From Micromonospora phaseoli (lineage in GTDB: Bacteria; Actinomycetota; Actinomycetes; Mycobacteriales; Micromonosporaceae), in NCBI RefSeq assembly GCF_900109115.1, contig NZ_FNYV01000007.1, positions 248,001-312,000 on the forward strand: a DNA stretch of 64,000 nucleotides, written 5' to 3'. Within the stretch, counting starts at the first letter, position 1; every line of letters starts with the position of its first letter. Positions 8,403-16,307 of this stretch are shown piece by piece. The notes beneath the pieces were generated by a model, which was not told the DNA's origin, did no database searches, and saw nothing but the letters and a program-made list of their open reading frames with translations. The translations under genes and the position numbers were made by a program.

Positions 8403-8949
8403 AACCGAGGTCGGCGGTGGTGAGCAGGCCGGTGATGCGCAGTTCGTCGGCCACGGCCGGCGGGCAGTCGACCACCACGGCGGAGGTGCCCACCGGTTCG
8501 GCGCCCCGCTTGGTGCAGATGTCGTAGAGGGCGCGTGCCTGAGCGGCGGTGGCCACCCAGTCGTCCACCACCAGCACCCGGTCGCCGGGACCGAGGTGCC
8601 GGTCCCGAACCGCGAGATCGACGTGCCGGCCGCGGAAGTCGGGCGGGCTTTGCGCCCAGGTCAGGGAGCCGGCGGGCAGTCTTCCGTCGCCCGGCTTGTG
8701 TGCTGGCACGAACCCCACGCCGAGGGCGGTGGCCGCCAGTGGCCCGAGGAGGTATCCGGTGACGGCCGGGGAGACGACCACCGTGGGTCGGGCCGCCCGG
8801 AACGGGTCGACCAGCGCCGGCCCCAGCGCGGCGAGCGTCGCGGGGTCACGCCACCAACCGGAGATGTCGCTGACCAGGTGGCTCGCGCCCGGCCCCGGAT
8901 CGATCCAGGCGAACAGCTCGACCAGGCGATTCTTCAGCGCAGCGGGCAT
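8401..8949 (-). CDS. Phosphoribosyltransferase-family protein
   Basis: A 182-residue type I PRTase. The PRPP site is VLVVDDWVATAAQA (two acidic residues then small residues), and the strand TVVVSPAVTGYLLGPLAATALGVGFVPAHKPG precedes it. This arrangement resembles adenine or xanthine PRTases but is divergent, so the base is not assigned. The ATG at 8949 with AGGATGG upstream is preferred; an ATG at 9045 would add 32 Gly/Pro-rich residues with no good ribosome site. Confidence 0.75.
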   Translation of the reverse strand: MPAALKNRLVELFAWIDPGPGASHLVSDISGWWRDPATLAALGPALVDPFRAARPTVVVSPAVTGYLLGPLAATALGVGFVPAHKPGDGRLPAGSLTWAQSPPDFRGRHVDLAVRDRHLGPGDRVLVVDDWVATAAQARALYDICTKRGAEPVGTSAVVVDCPPAVADELRITGLLTTADLG

Positions 8950-9129
8950 GCCACCATCCTGCGCCAGCGCGACGGCGAGCACCGGGCCGCCCGGCCCACC
9001 TCGGGTCGGATGATCGGCTTCACGTATCCCCGCAATTGCGGTCATACCATCATGATCACGTTGACTTCGGAAGTGCTTCTCTCGTTATGGTCCGACCCGA
9101 TTTGATCCGTTGAGGAAAGGACCGGGCCG

Positions 9130-9777
9130 GTGACTGGTAGGCACTCCCGTACCCGCAGGATCACCTCGCCGGCCGGTCTCGCGGCCAGCGCTGTGGTGGC
9201 CGTCGCGCTCGCTGTCGGAGGTACCGTCGGCGCCGTCCAGCTGACCGCCGGATCGGACCCGGTACGGCCGGCCGCGATCGACCTCTCGCCGAGTATCGGG
9301 GCGAGCGATCTGACGACCGGTTCGCCGACCGCCTCGCCGAGTGCCAGCGCCAGCGCCAGCGTCAGCGCCTCGCCGAGTGCGACGGCGAGCCCGACGCCGA
9401 GCCGCACGGCGCAGGCGGCGTCCCGGAGCAAGGAGCGTACGGCGAGCCCGACGCCGAAGCCGACGGCCAAGAAGACGACGGCCCGGCCGGTGGTGCAGAC
9501 CGGTTCCTGCGGCGCCTCCTTCTACTGGCAGGGGCAGATGACCGCGAACGGCGAGACGTTCAATCCGGAGGGGTTGACGGCCGCCCACAAGACTCTGCCG
9601 TTCGACACCAAGGTCCGGGTGACCAACCCGGACAACGGCAAGTCGATCACCGTCCGGATCAACGACCGAGGCCCGTTCATCGACGGGCGCTGCCTGGACC
9701 TGTCGCGGGCCGCGTTCGCCGAGATCGCCTCGCTCGACCTCGGCCACATCGAAGTTCGCTACGAGGTGCTTGGCTGA
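9130..9777 (+). CDS. RlpA-like secreted or membrane-anchored double-psi beta-barrel protein
   Basis: A 215-residue protein with an N-terminal signal or anchor at about residues 12-40 and a long Ala/Ser/Thr/Pro linker at about 60-120 full of SAS and TPKPT repeats. The C-terminal RlpA/3D-like barrel contains SCGASFYWQGQMTANGE, TLPFDTKVRVTNP and VRINDRGPFIDGRCLDLSRAAF. RlpA of Pseudomonas is a lytic transglycosylase of naked septal glycan; whether this one cuts or only binds peptidoglycan is unknown. The GTG at 9130 follows GAGGAAAGG. A possible promoter TTGACT (9061) with TATGGT (9086) has a long 19-base spacer. Confidence 0.83.
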   Translation: MTGRHSRTRRITSPAGLAASAVVAVALAVGGTVGAVQLTAGSDPVRPAAIDLSPSIGASDLTTGSPTASPSASASASVSASPSATASPTPSRTAQAASRSKERTASPTPKPTAKKTTARPVVQTGSCGASFYWQGQMTANGETFNPEGLTAAHKTLPFDTKVRVTNPDNGKSITVRINDRGPFIDGRCLDLSRAAFAEIASLDLGHIEVRYEVLG

Positions 9778-9877
9778 GCCCGTGTCGCGCGGCGATCGGC
9801 TCCGAGCCGTGATCTTCGCGGTCAAAACAGTGTCGTCCGACAGGCCAGGTTTGTTCTTTCGCTCAGGTCCATCGGGC

Positions 9878-11005
9878 ATGCTGTCGGATGTACGCACCCA
9901 ACTCCTCCAGCCGGGCCGTGGCCCGCTGAGCCCCGGATCCCGCGCCGGCCTCGGCGCGGCTCTTGTCCTGCTCGCGATCGTCTCGGCGGTCGAGCTGGCG
10001 GACGGGCGCGCGGCGAACTACATCGCGCTGATGGTGGCCGCACCGTTCCTGGCCGCGGCGCTGGCCTCCTGGCGGATCGTGCTCGGCGTCGGCGCTGCCG
10101 CGTCCGTGCTCGGCGCGGCCTTCGCCCTGGCCGAGCGGACCGTCTCGCTCTCCACGGCGGTCGCCGTCGCCGGCATCGCGTTGGGCACCGGCATCGCGGC
10201 GGCGGTGGCGGCGGTGCGGCAACGGCAGGCGGAGCAGATCGCCGAGCTGTCGAAGCTCGCGACGGTCGCACAGCAGGCGGTGCTGCGTCCGCTCGGTCCC
10301 CGGGTCGGTGCGTTGTCGGTGGCCGGACGGTACATCTCGTCGACCGCCACCGCCGAGATCGGTGGCGATCTGTACGAGGCGATCGACACGCCGTACGGCG
10401 TGCGCATGATCATCGGTGACGTACGTGGCAAGGGCCTGGAGGCGGTCCGGCTGGCGAGCATCGTGCTTGGTTCGTACCGGCATGTCGCGTATGAGCGGTC
10501 CGACCTGCGTGCCGTGGTGACGGACCTGGACCGGGCGGTGGCCCGCAACGTCGGTGATGAGGACTTCGTCACCGCGGCGCTGGTGGAGGAGCGGGGCGGC
10601 ACGCTCACCATCGTCAACTGCGGACACCCGGCTCCGCTGTTGCTGCGTCGCGGCGCGGTTATCCCGCTCGAACCGCCGGCGCCGGCACCCCCGCTGGGCT
10701 TCATGCCGGTGGTCCGGCCGAGAGTGGAACGGCTGGAGCCCGGCGACCGCCTGCTGCTGTTCACCGATGGGCTCGGCGAGGCGCGGCGGGACGGCGAGTT
10801 CTTTCCCACCGCCGATCGCGCCTGGCGGCTGCTCGGGCACGGCACGGTCGGCGACGGGCTCGCCTCACTGGAGACCGCTCTGGTCGAGTGGGTGCACGGC
10901 CGGCTCGACGACGACATCGCGCTGGTCCTGATGGAGTACACGGGCTCGCCGAGCACGGCGACGGCGGCGGTGCCGAGCTGGGAAGTCGGTGCGGCCGAGG
11001 GGTGA
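9878..11005 (+). CDS. Membrane PP2C-type (SpoIIE/RsbU-like) protein phosphatase
   Basis: A 375-residue protein. Four hydrophobic segments at about 22-40, 48-64, 67-84 and 91-112 form an N-terminal membrane domain without a recognised sensor. A short helix leads into a PPM/SpoIIE phosphatase with metal-binding acids in EIGGDLYEA, IIGDVRGKG, LFTDGLGEARR and DDIALVLMEY. Such phosphatases usually act on anti-sigma-factor antagonists in partner-switching. No antagonist or anti-sigma gene lies nearby. The ATG at 9878 (MLSDVRTQ) is chosen over the frame's start at 9770, which overlaps the RlpA-like gene. Confidence 0.87.
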   Translation: MLSDVRTQLLQPGRGPLSPGSRAGLGAALVLLAIVSAVELADGRAANYIALMVAAPFLAAALASWRIVLGVGAAASVLGAAFALAERTVSLSTAVAVAGIALGTGIAAAVAAVRQRQAEQIAELSKLATVAQQAVLRPLGPRVGALSVAGRYISSTATAEIGGDLYEAIDTPYGVRMIIGDVRGKGLEAVRLASIVLGSYRHVAYERSDLRAVVTDLDRAVARNVGDEDFVTAALVEERGGTLTIVNCGHPAPLLLRRGAVIPLEPPAPAPPLGFMPVVRPRVERLEPGDRLLLFTDGLGEARRDGEFFPTADRAWRLLGHGTVGDGLASLETALVEWVHGRLDDDIALVLMEYTGSPSTATAAVPSWEVGAAEG

Positions 11006-11123
11006 GGCCGGCCCCGGCCCGGTGTCGGCGACGCCCGCTTACCAGAACCCGAACCGCAGGTGTGTAATTGCTGTCACTTCCGGGTGCGGGTTGTCGCTGC
11101 CTACCCGTGAGTAATAGAGTTGG

Positions 11124-11139
11124 GTTACTGATCGGTAAC
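11124..11139. promoter_or_regulatory. Operator-like inverted repeat upstream of the acyl-CoA dehydrogenase
   Basis: GTTACTGATCGGTAAC is a 16-base inverted repeat with one mismatched pair, 27 bases before the ATG at 11166. TetR-family regulators of fatty-acid genes often use such sites. The regulator is not in the window. Confidence 0.4.
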
Positions 11140-11165
11140 ACCTGTCCGGAAGCGGGGCCAGCGAC

Positions 11166-13022
11166 ATGACCCACTACAAGAGCAACCTTCGGGACCTCGA
11201 GTTCAACCTGTTCGAGGTGTTCGGAGCGGACCGGGCGTTCGGCCAGGAGCCGTACTCCGACCTGGATATCGACACCGCGCGGAGTTTCCTCGCCGAGGTC
11301 GACCGCCTGGCTCGGGAAGACCTGGCCGCCAGCTACCAGGACAGTGACCGCAACCCACCGGTCTTCGACCCGGCCACGCACTCCGCGCCGCTGCCGGAGT
11401 CGTTCAAGAAGTCGTACCAGGCGTTCATGGAGTCCGAGTTCTGGCGCCTGGACCTCCCCCCGGAGCTGGACGGAACCAACGCCCCCCGGGCGCTGTGGTG
11501 GGCGCTCGCCGAGCTGGTGCTCGGCTCGAACGCCCCCGTCTGGATGTACGCCTCCGGCCCCTCCTTCGCGCACGTGCTGCACGTCGAGGGCACGGAGCAG
11601 CAGAAGAAGTGGGCCAAGCTCTTCATCGACAGGCAGTGGGGCTCGACGATGGTGCTCACCGAGCCGGACGCCGGCTCGGATGTCGGCGCCGGTCGCACCC
11701 GCGCCATCCAGCAGCCGGACGGCTCGTGGCACATCGAGGGCGTCAAGCGCTTCATCACCTCGGGTGAGCACGATCTGAGCGACAACATCGTGCACTACGT
11801 GCTGGCCCGTCCGGTCGGTGTGGAGGGCGTGGGCGGCCCGGGCACGAAGGGCCTGTCGCTCTTCGTGGTGCCGAAGTACCACTTCGACGAGAACACCGGT
11901 GAGCTGGGCGAGCGCAACGGCGTCTACGCCACCAACGTCGAGCACAAGATGGGCCTGAAGGTCTCCAACACCTGCGAGGTGACCTTCGGCGAGCACGGCG
12001 TACCGGCCAAGGGCTGGCTGCTGGGCGAGCGGCACGACGGCATCCGGCAGATGTTCATGATCATCGAGTACGCCCGGATGATGGTCGGCACCAAGGCGAT
12101 CGCCACCCTCTCCACCGGTTACCTGAACGCCCTGGAGTACGCGAAGAACCGGGTGCAGGGCGCCGACCTGGCCCAGCAGACGGACAAGACCGCTCCCCGG
12201 GTGAGCATCACCCACCACCCGGACGTGCGTCGTTCGTTGCTGCTGCAGAAGTCGTACGCCGAGGGCCTGCGGGCGCTGGTCCTGTACACCGCCTCCTGGC
12301 AGGACAAGGTCGCCATCGCCGAGGCGGCCGGCGACGAGAAGGCCACCAAGCTGGCCAAGCGGGTCAACGACCTGTTGCTCCCGCTGGTCAAGGGGGTCGG
12401 CTCGGAGCGGGCGTACGAGTTGCTCGGGCACGAGTCGCTGCAGACCTTCGGTGGCTCCGGCTTCCTGCAGGACTACCCGCTGGAGCAGTACGTCCGAGAC
12501 GCGAAGATCGACACGCTGTACGAGGGCACCACGGCAATCCAGAGCCTCGACCTGATCTTCCGGAAGATCGTCCGGGACAACGGCAAGGCCCTGATGGCGG
12601 TCTCCGGCGAGATCCAGGAGTTCATCGCCACCGAGGCCGGCAACGGCCAGCTCAAGGAGGAGCGTCAGGCGCTCGGCAGGGCGCTCGCCGAGATCCAGAC
12701 CATCCTCGGGGTGATGACCGGTTGGCTGGGCGAGGCGCAGGGCGGCGACACCCGCGCCATCTACAAGGTCGGGCTGGGCAGCCGACGGTTCCTGCTGGCC
12801 ATCGGTGACCTGGTGGTCGGCTGGCTGCTGCAGAAGCAGGCCGACGTGGCGCTCAAGGCGCTGGCCGGCGAGGTCTCGGCCGCCGACAAGGCGTTCTACA
12901 CCGGAAAGGTGGCCGCTGCCCGGTTCTTCGCTCGCGAGGTGCTGCCCCGCATCGGCGCCGACCGCCGGATCATCGAGGGCACCGACCTGGACGTCATGGA
13001 CCTCCCGGAGGAGGCGTTCTGA
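11166..13022 (+). CDS. Long acyl-CoA dehydrogenase, FadE5-like
   Basis: A 618-residue acyl-CoA dehydrogenase with the extra C-terminal domain of the FadE5/FadE6 type. It opens MTHYKSNLRDLEFNLFEVFG and has DRNPPVFDPATHSAPLPESFKKS in two pieces, as mycobacterial FadE5 does. The flavin-site region MVLTEPDAGSDVGAGRT and the catalytic Glu region LYEGTTAIQSLDL are present. It should oxidise fatty acyl-CoA to the enoyl-CoA and pass electrons to ETF. It appears monocistronic, with an operator-like site upstream and a strong terminator downstream. Confidence 0.93.
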   Translation: MTHYKSNLRDLEFNLFEVFGADRAFGQEPYSDLDIDTARSFLAEVDRLAREDLAASYQDSDRNPPVFDPATHSAPLPESFKKSYQAFMESEFWRLDLPPELDGTNAPRALWWALAELVLGSNAPVWMYASGPSFAHVLHVEGTEQQKKWAKLFIDRQWGSTMVLTEPDAGSDVGAGRTRAIQQPDGSWHIEGVKRFITSGEHDLSDNIVHYVLARPVGVEGVGGPGTKGLSLFVVPKYHFDENTGELGERNGVYATNVEHKMGLKVSNTCEVTFGEHGVPAKGWLLGERHDGIRQMFMIIEYARMMVGTKAIATLSTGYLNALEYAKNRVQGADLAQQTDKTAPRVSITHHPDVRRSLLLQKSYAEGLRALVLYTASWQDKVAIAEAAGDEKATKLAKRVNDLLLPLVKGVGSERAYELLGHESLQTFGGSGFLQDYPLEQYVRDAKIDTLYEGTTAIQSLDLIFRKIVRDNGKALMAVSGEIQEFIATEAGNGQLKEERQALGRALAEIQTILGVMTGWLGEAQGGDTRAIYKVGLGSRRFLLAIGDLVVGWLLQKQADVALKALAGEVSAADKAFYTGKVAAARFFAREVLPRIGADRRIIEGTDLDVMDLPEEAF

Positions 13023-13037
13023 CCCGGCCGCAACGCC

Positions 13038-13071
13038 GGGCGGCCGACGGGCTGAGGCCCGTCGGCCGCCC
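13038..13071 (+). terminator. Terminator hairpin after the acyl-CoA dehydrogenase
   Basis: A perfect 15-bp stem (13038-13052 with 13057-13071) and a TGAG loop, 16 bases after the stop. There is no U-tract, as is common in actinomycetes. Confidence 0.8.
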
Positions 13072-13137
13072 TGGCCGTCGGTCGACGGTGACCGGGCCGA
13101 TGTCCGTCAAGGTGGCCGGAGCGTTAGTCTGCAGCGC

Positions 13138-15132
13138 GTGAAGTGGCCAACCGGTCAGAGCCTGCGGCAGCGGGTGGTGCTCCCCGTCGTCGGCGTGTCG
13201 ATCCTGCTCACCGCCAACGTCCCACCGCTGTACAACTTCTCCAGCAACTGGCTGCACGAGCGCAAGATCAATAGTGCCGAGTACCAGCGCGAGCACGGCT
13301 TCTGGCAGGTTCTCGAGCTGCCGGAAGACCGGCGGGTCAACGCCATCCATGCGGCGCTGCTGCCCACCGGCAAGGTGCTGTTGGTGGCCGGGTCAGGCAA
13401 CGTCCGCGACCAGTTCGACGCCGGCACCTTCCGTACGCTGCTGTTCGATCCGGCGACCAACGCCACCGAACAGGTGCCCACCCCGGTGGACGTGTTCTGC
13501 GCCGGACACGCATTCCTGCCCGACGGAAACCTGCTCGTCGCCGGCGGCACCCAGCGCTACGAGGTCCTCGAAGAGGACGTCGAACGCGCCGGCGGGACCA
13601 TGGTGGTCAAGAACGAGTCCCCGAACGGCAGCCCGCGCAACTTCGTCAAGGGCACCGAATTCGTCGCCCCCGACGGCCGGCGCTACACCGCCGGCCACGA
13701 CTTCGTGGTCCCGCCGGCCACCAAGACGGTCGAGGAGATCGAGCCCGGGGACACCGACCACGATCCGGACCACGCCGACCCTGACCACCCCGCCGAGCGG
13801 GTGACCGTCACCGCCAGCGAGACCGCGATCTGGGTCGACGCGGCCGGCTTCGGTGACGAGTACATCGTCGACCGGCAGACCCAGTACCGGTTGAACGCCC
13901 TGGTCGGCGCCGACGCGGAGAACATCTATGGCCTCGCCGACGCCATCACCATGGAGAAGCAGGACTATCAGGGCCTGGCCGACGCGTACGAGTTCAACCC
14001 GTGGACCGAGCGCTACGAACGGGTCGACGACATGTTCGAGAAGCGTTGGTACCCGACGCTGACCGGACTGCCCGACGGTCGGGTGCTGACCGTCTCTGGT
14101 CTCGACGGCAGCGGCCGGATCCTCGACGGTACGCAGAACGAGATCTATGACCCGGGCACCAAGAGCTGGACGTTGCGGCCCGACCTGAAGCGCTACTTCC
14201 CGACCTACCCCAGCCTCTTCCAGACCGCGGCGTCGGATGTGCTGTTCTACAGCGGCTCGAATGCCGGATACGGTCCGGAGGAGCAGGGCCGTGATCCGGG
14301 TTTCTGGGATCTGAGTGACAACTCGTTCACCGAGGTCGAAGGGCTGCGCGACACCGACCAACTGGAAACCAGCATGAGCGCCTGGGTCGGTCCGGTCCAG
14401 CAGCAGCGGATCATGGTCGTCGGCGGGGGTGGCGTCGGAGAGTCCGAACTGTCCACCGACCGGATCGACATCATCGACCTGGACAGCCCCGACCCGAGGT
14501 TCACCCCCGGCCCTGACCTGCCGGAGAACACCCGCTACCCGAACCTGGTGCAGTTGCCGGACGACACCACCCTGATCACCAACGGATCCAGCGACTACCG
14601 GGGCCGCAGCGACAGCGACAACCACACCGCACGGATCTACCACCCGGAGTCCAACACCCTTGCCGTCGCCGCCGACCCGCGCGTCGGCCGCAACTACCAC
14701 GCGGCGGCGCTGCTGCTGCCCGACGGGCGGGTGCTGACCGTCGGCTCGGATCCCCTGTTCCGTGATGCCAAGAACAGCATCAGCGGTGAATTCGAGCAGC
14801 GGCTGGAGTTGTACTCGCCGCCGTACCTCTTCCGTGGCGACCGTCCGGAGATCGGTGCCGTGCCATCGGAGGTGAAGCGGGGGCAGCAGATCACCGTCAC
14901 CAGCCCCGACGCGGACCGGATCGACAAGATCCGGCTGATCCGGCCGGGTGCCGCCACCCACATGCTCAACAACGAGCAGCGCTCGGTGGCGGTCGAGTTC
15001 ACCGCAGGGCCGCAAGGGCTGGAGCTGAAGATGCCGCGTAAGGCGGGGGTCCTGCTGTCCGGGCCGTACCTGCTGTTCGCCGTCGATTCGGACGGGGTGC
15101 CGTCGGTCGGCGTACCGGTGATGGTGTCCTGA
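13138..15132 (+). CDS. glxA: GlxA-like membrane-anchored radical copper oxidase (galactose-oxidase family)
   Basis: A 664-residue protein with an N-terminal membrane anchor (about residues 11-30), a kelch-type propeller and a C-terminal DUF1929 domain. All galactose-oxidase copper ligands are identifiable by position: Cys121 in VFCAGH (Tyr-Cys cofactor), Tyr305 in KRWYPT, Tyr520-His521 in GRNYHA, and His608 in GAATHML. In Streptomyces GlxA is a mono-copper radical oxidase needed for deposition of the CslA-made glycan at hyphal tips. An insert near residues 200-220 is rich in Asp and His. The GTG start at 13138 excludes an upstream stretch that overlaps the previous gene and its terminator. 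Confidence 0.88.
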   Translation: MKWPTGQSLRQRVVLPVVGVSILLTANVPPLYNFSSNWLHERKINSAEYQREHGFWQVLELPEDRRVNAIHAALLPTGKVLLVAGSGNVRDQFDAGTFRTLLFDPATNATEQVPTPVDVFCAGHAFLPDGNLLVAGGTQRYEVLEEDVERAGGTMVVKNESPNGSPRNFVKGTEFVAPDGRRYTAGHDFVVPPATKTVEEIEPGDTDHDPDHADPDHPAERVTVTASETAIWVDAAGFGDEYIVDRQTQYRLNALVGADAENIYGLADAITMEKQDYQGLADAYEFNPWTERYERVDDMFEKRWYPTLTGLPDGRVLTVSGLDGSGRILDGTQNEIYDPGTKSWTLRPDLKRYFPTYPSLFQTAASDVLFYSGSNAGYGPEEQGRDPGFWDLSDNSFTEVEGLRDTDQLETSMSAWVGPVQQQRIMVVGGGGVGESELSTDRIDIIDLDSPDPRFTPGPDLPENTRYPNLVQLPDDTTLITNGSSDYRGRSDSDNHTARIYHPESNTLAVAADPRVGRNYHAAALLLPDGRVLTVGSDPLFRDAKNSISGEFEQRLELYSPPYLFRGDRPEIGAVPSEVKRGQQITVTSPDADRIDKIRLIRPGAATHMLNNEQRSVAVEFTAGPQGLELKMPRKAGVLLSGPYLLFAVDSDGVPSVGVPVMVS

Positions 15133-15138
15133 CCGTCG

Positions 15139-16212
15139 TCAGTCGCCGGCCAGTTGGAGGGCGTACTCGGACCACCACTGGCCGGCTGCCGGCTCGCCGG
15201 GTCGGCACGCGCCGTCGGACTCGCCCGGTCGCTTGATCCACAGCAGCGCGTCGACGCGATCCAGGCCGGTCGAGGTGGTCGGTGCCGCACCGAGTCGGCG
15301 TCCTGGCGGATTGCACCAGGCCGGACCGCCGTCGACCGTCGCGCCGCCGGCCGGCCCGGCGCCGTTGCGGCTGGTGTCGACGACGAATCGGGTACGCCCA
15401 CCGAGCGCGTCGGACAACTGCCGGCCATAGTCGACGTTCTCCGACGTACGGATGAAGTTCGATACGTTGAGCGCGAAGCCGTCGGCCTGCTCGATCCCGG
15501 CCCCGCGTAGCGCCGTCGACAGCCGGGACACGTCGCGAACCCACCGGGGGTGGCCGGCGTCGAGGTAGACCTGTGCGGTGCCGGTCTGCTTGAGCACGGT
15601 GACCGCCTCGGCGAGCAGCGCGAGCCGGTCACTGCTGCCGTCACACTTGTCCAGGCTGTGCGCCACCGCATCCGGTTCGACGATCACCGTCACCGGCCGG
15701 CCGTCGACCCCCGCCGCGAAGCCGCGGATCCATGCCCGGTAGTCGTCGCCGTCAAGGGCGCCGCCACCGCTGAAGCTGCCGCAGTCGCGGCCCGGGATGT
15801 GATAGGCCACCAGCACCGGCATCTGGCCGGCATCGGTGGCCCGGCTCAGCACCGCGTCGACCGCCGCCGTCACCTGCGACGTGTCGCTGGTGATCCAGAC
15901 TGCCGCGGGTTGCTCGCTGATCCGCCGAATCCGGTCGGCGTCGTCGGTCCGTCCGGCGCTCTGCCACGTGGCGACCTGTTCGGCTGCGGCACCGTTCGGG
16001 TCGACGAAGAGCGTCGCACCGGCCAGGGGTACCGGCGCGCTCGGTCGGGCTTGCTCGGCGCTGGCTCCGGTGGTCGGCTCCGGCTCCGGCGCAGCCTCCG
16101 GACGCCCACACCCAGCCGACACCAGCAGAGCCGCTACCGCGGGTAGGGCGAGCACCGACCAGCGGGGCAGCGAAAACAGCACCGTTTGTCCTCCGTTGCG
16201 GGCGTAACGCAC
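15139..16212 (-). CDS. Lipoprotein glycoside hydrolase family 6 (cellulase-type), CslZ-like
   Basis: A 357-residue GH6 enzyme. The signal peptide ends in a lipobox LVSAGC, then a Pro/Glu/Ala linker precedes the catalytic domain. GH6 landmarks include LFVDPNGAAAEQVATW, VLVAYHIPGRDC, VTVIVEPDAVAHS with the catalytic acid region, FVVDTSRNG, WCNPPGR and LWIKRPGESDGAC. It should cleave beta-1,4 glucan. In Streptomyces cslA-glxA-cslZ, CslZ is the GH6 partner. Here the gene is inverted, ending only six bases from the glxA stop, and its start is divergent from cslA. Confidence 0.9.
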   Translation of the reverse strand: MRYARNGGQTVLFSLPRWSVLALPAVAALLVSAGCGRPEAAPEPEPTTGASAEQARPSAPVPLAGATLFVDPNGAAAEQVATWQSAGRTDDADRIRRISEQPAAVWITSDTSQVTAAVDAVLSRATDAGQMPVLVAYHIPGRDCGSFSGGGALDGDDYRAWIRGFAAGVDGRPVTVIVEPDAVAHSLDKCDGSSDRLALLAEAVTVLKQTGTAQVYLDAGHPRWVRDVSRLSTALRGAGIEQADGFALNVSNFIRTSENVDYGRQLSDALGGRTRFVVDTSRNGAGPAGGATVDGGPAWCNPPGRRLGAAPTTSTGLDRVDALLWIKRPGESDGACRPGEPAAGQWWSEYALQLAGD

Positions 16213-16307
16213 CGCCGAGACTAGCTCAACCAGCCGATCTGAAACTGAAACCAGGTTGCCGTACCATCGCGCTGAACCGTCGGCCAGGGCATGGGGCCGG
16301 CGGCAAT

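Noticed and set aside
10761..12431. 556-codon minus-strand frame across the PP2C phosphatase and acyl-CoA dehydrogenase
   Set aside because: Antisense shadow; no ribosome site and no family motif, while the plus-strand genes are unmistakable.
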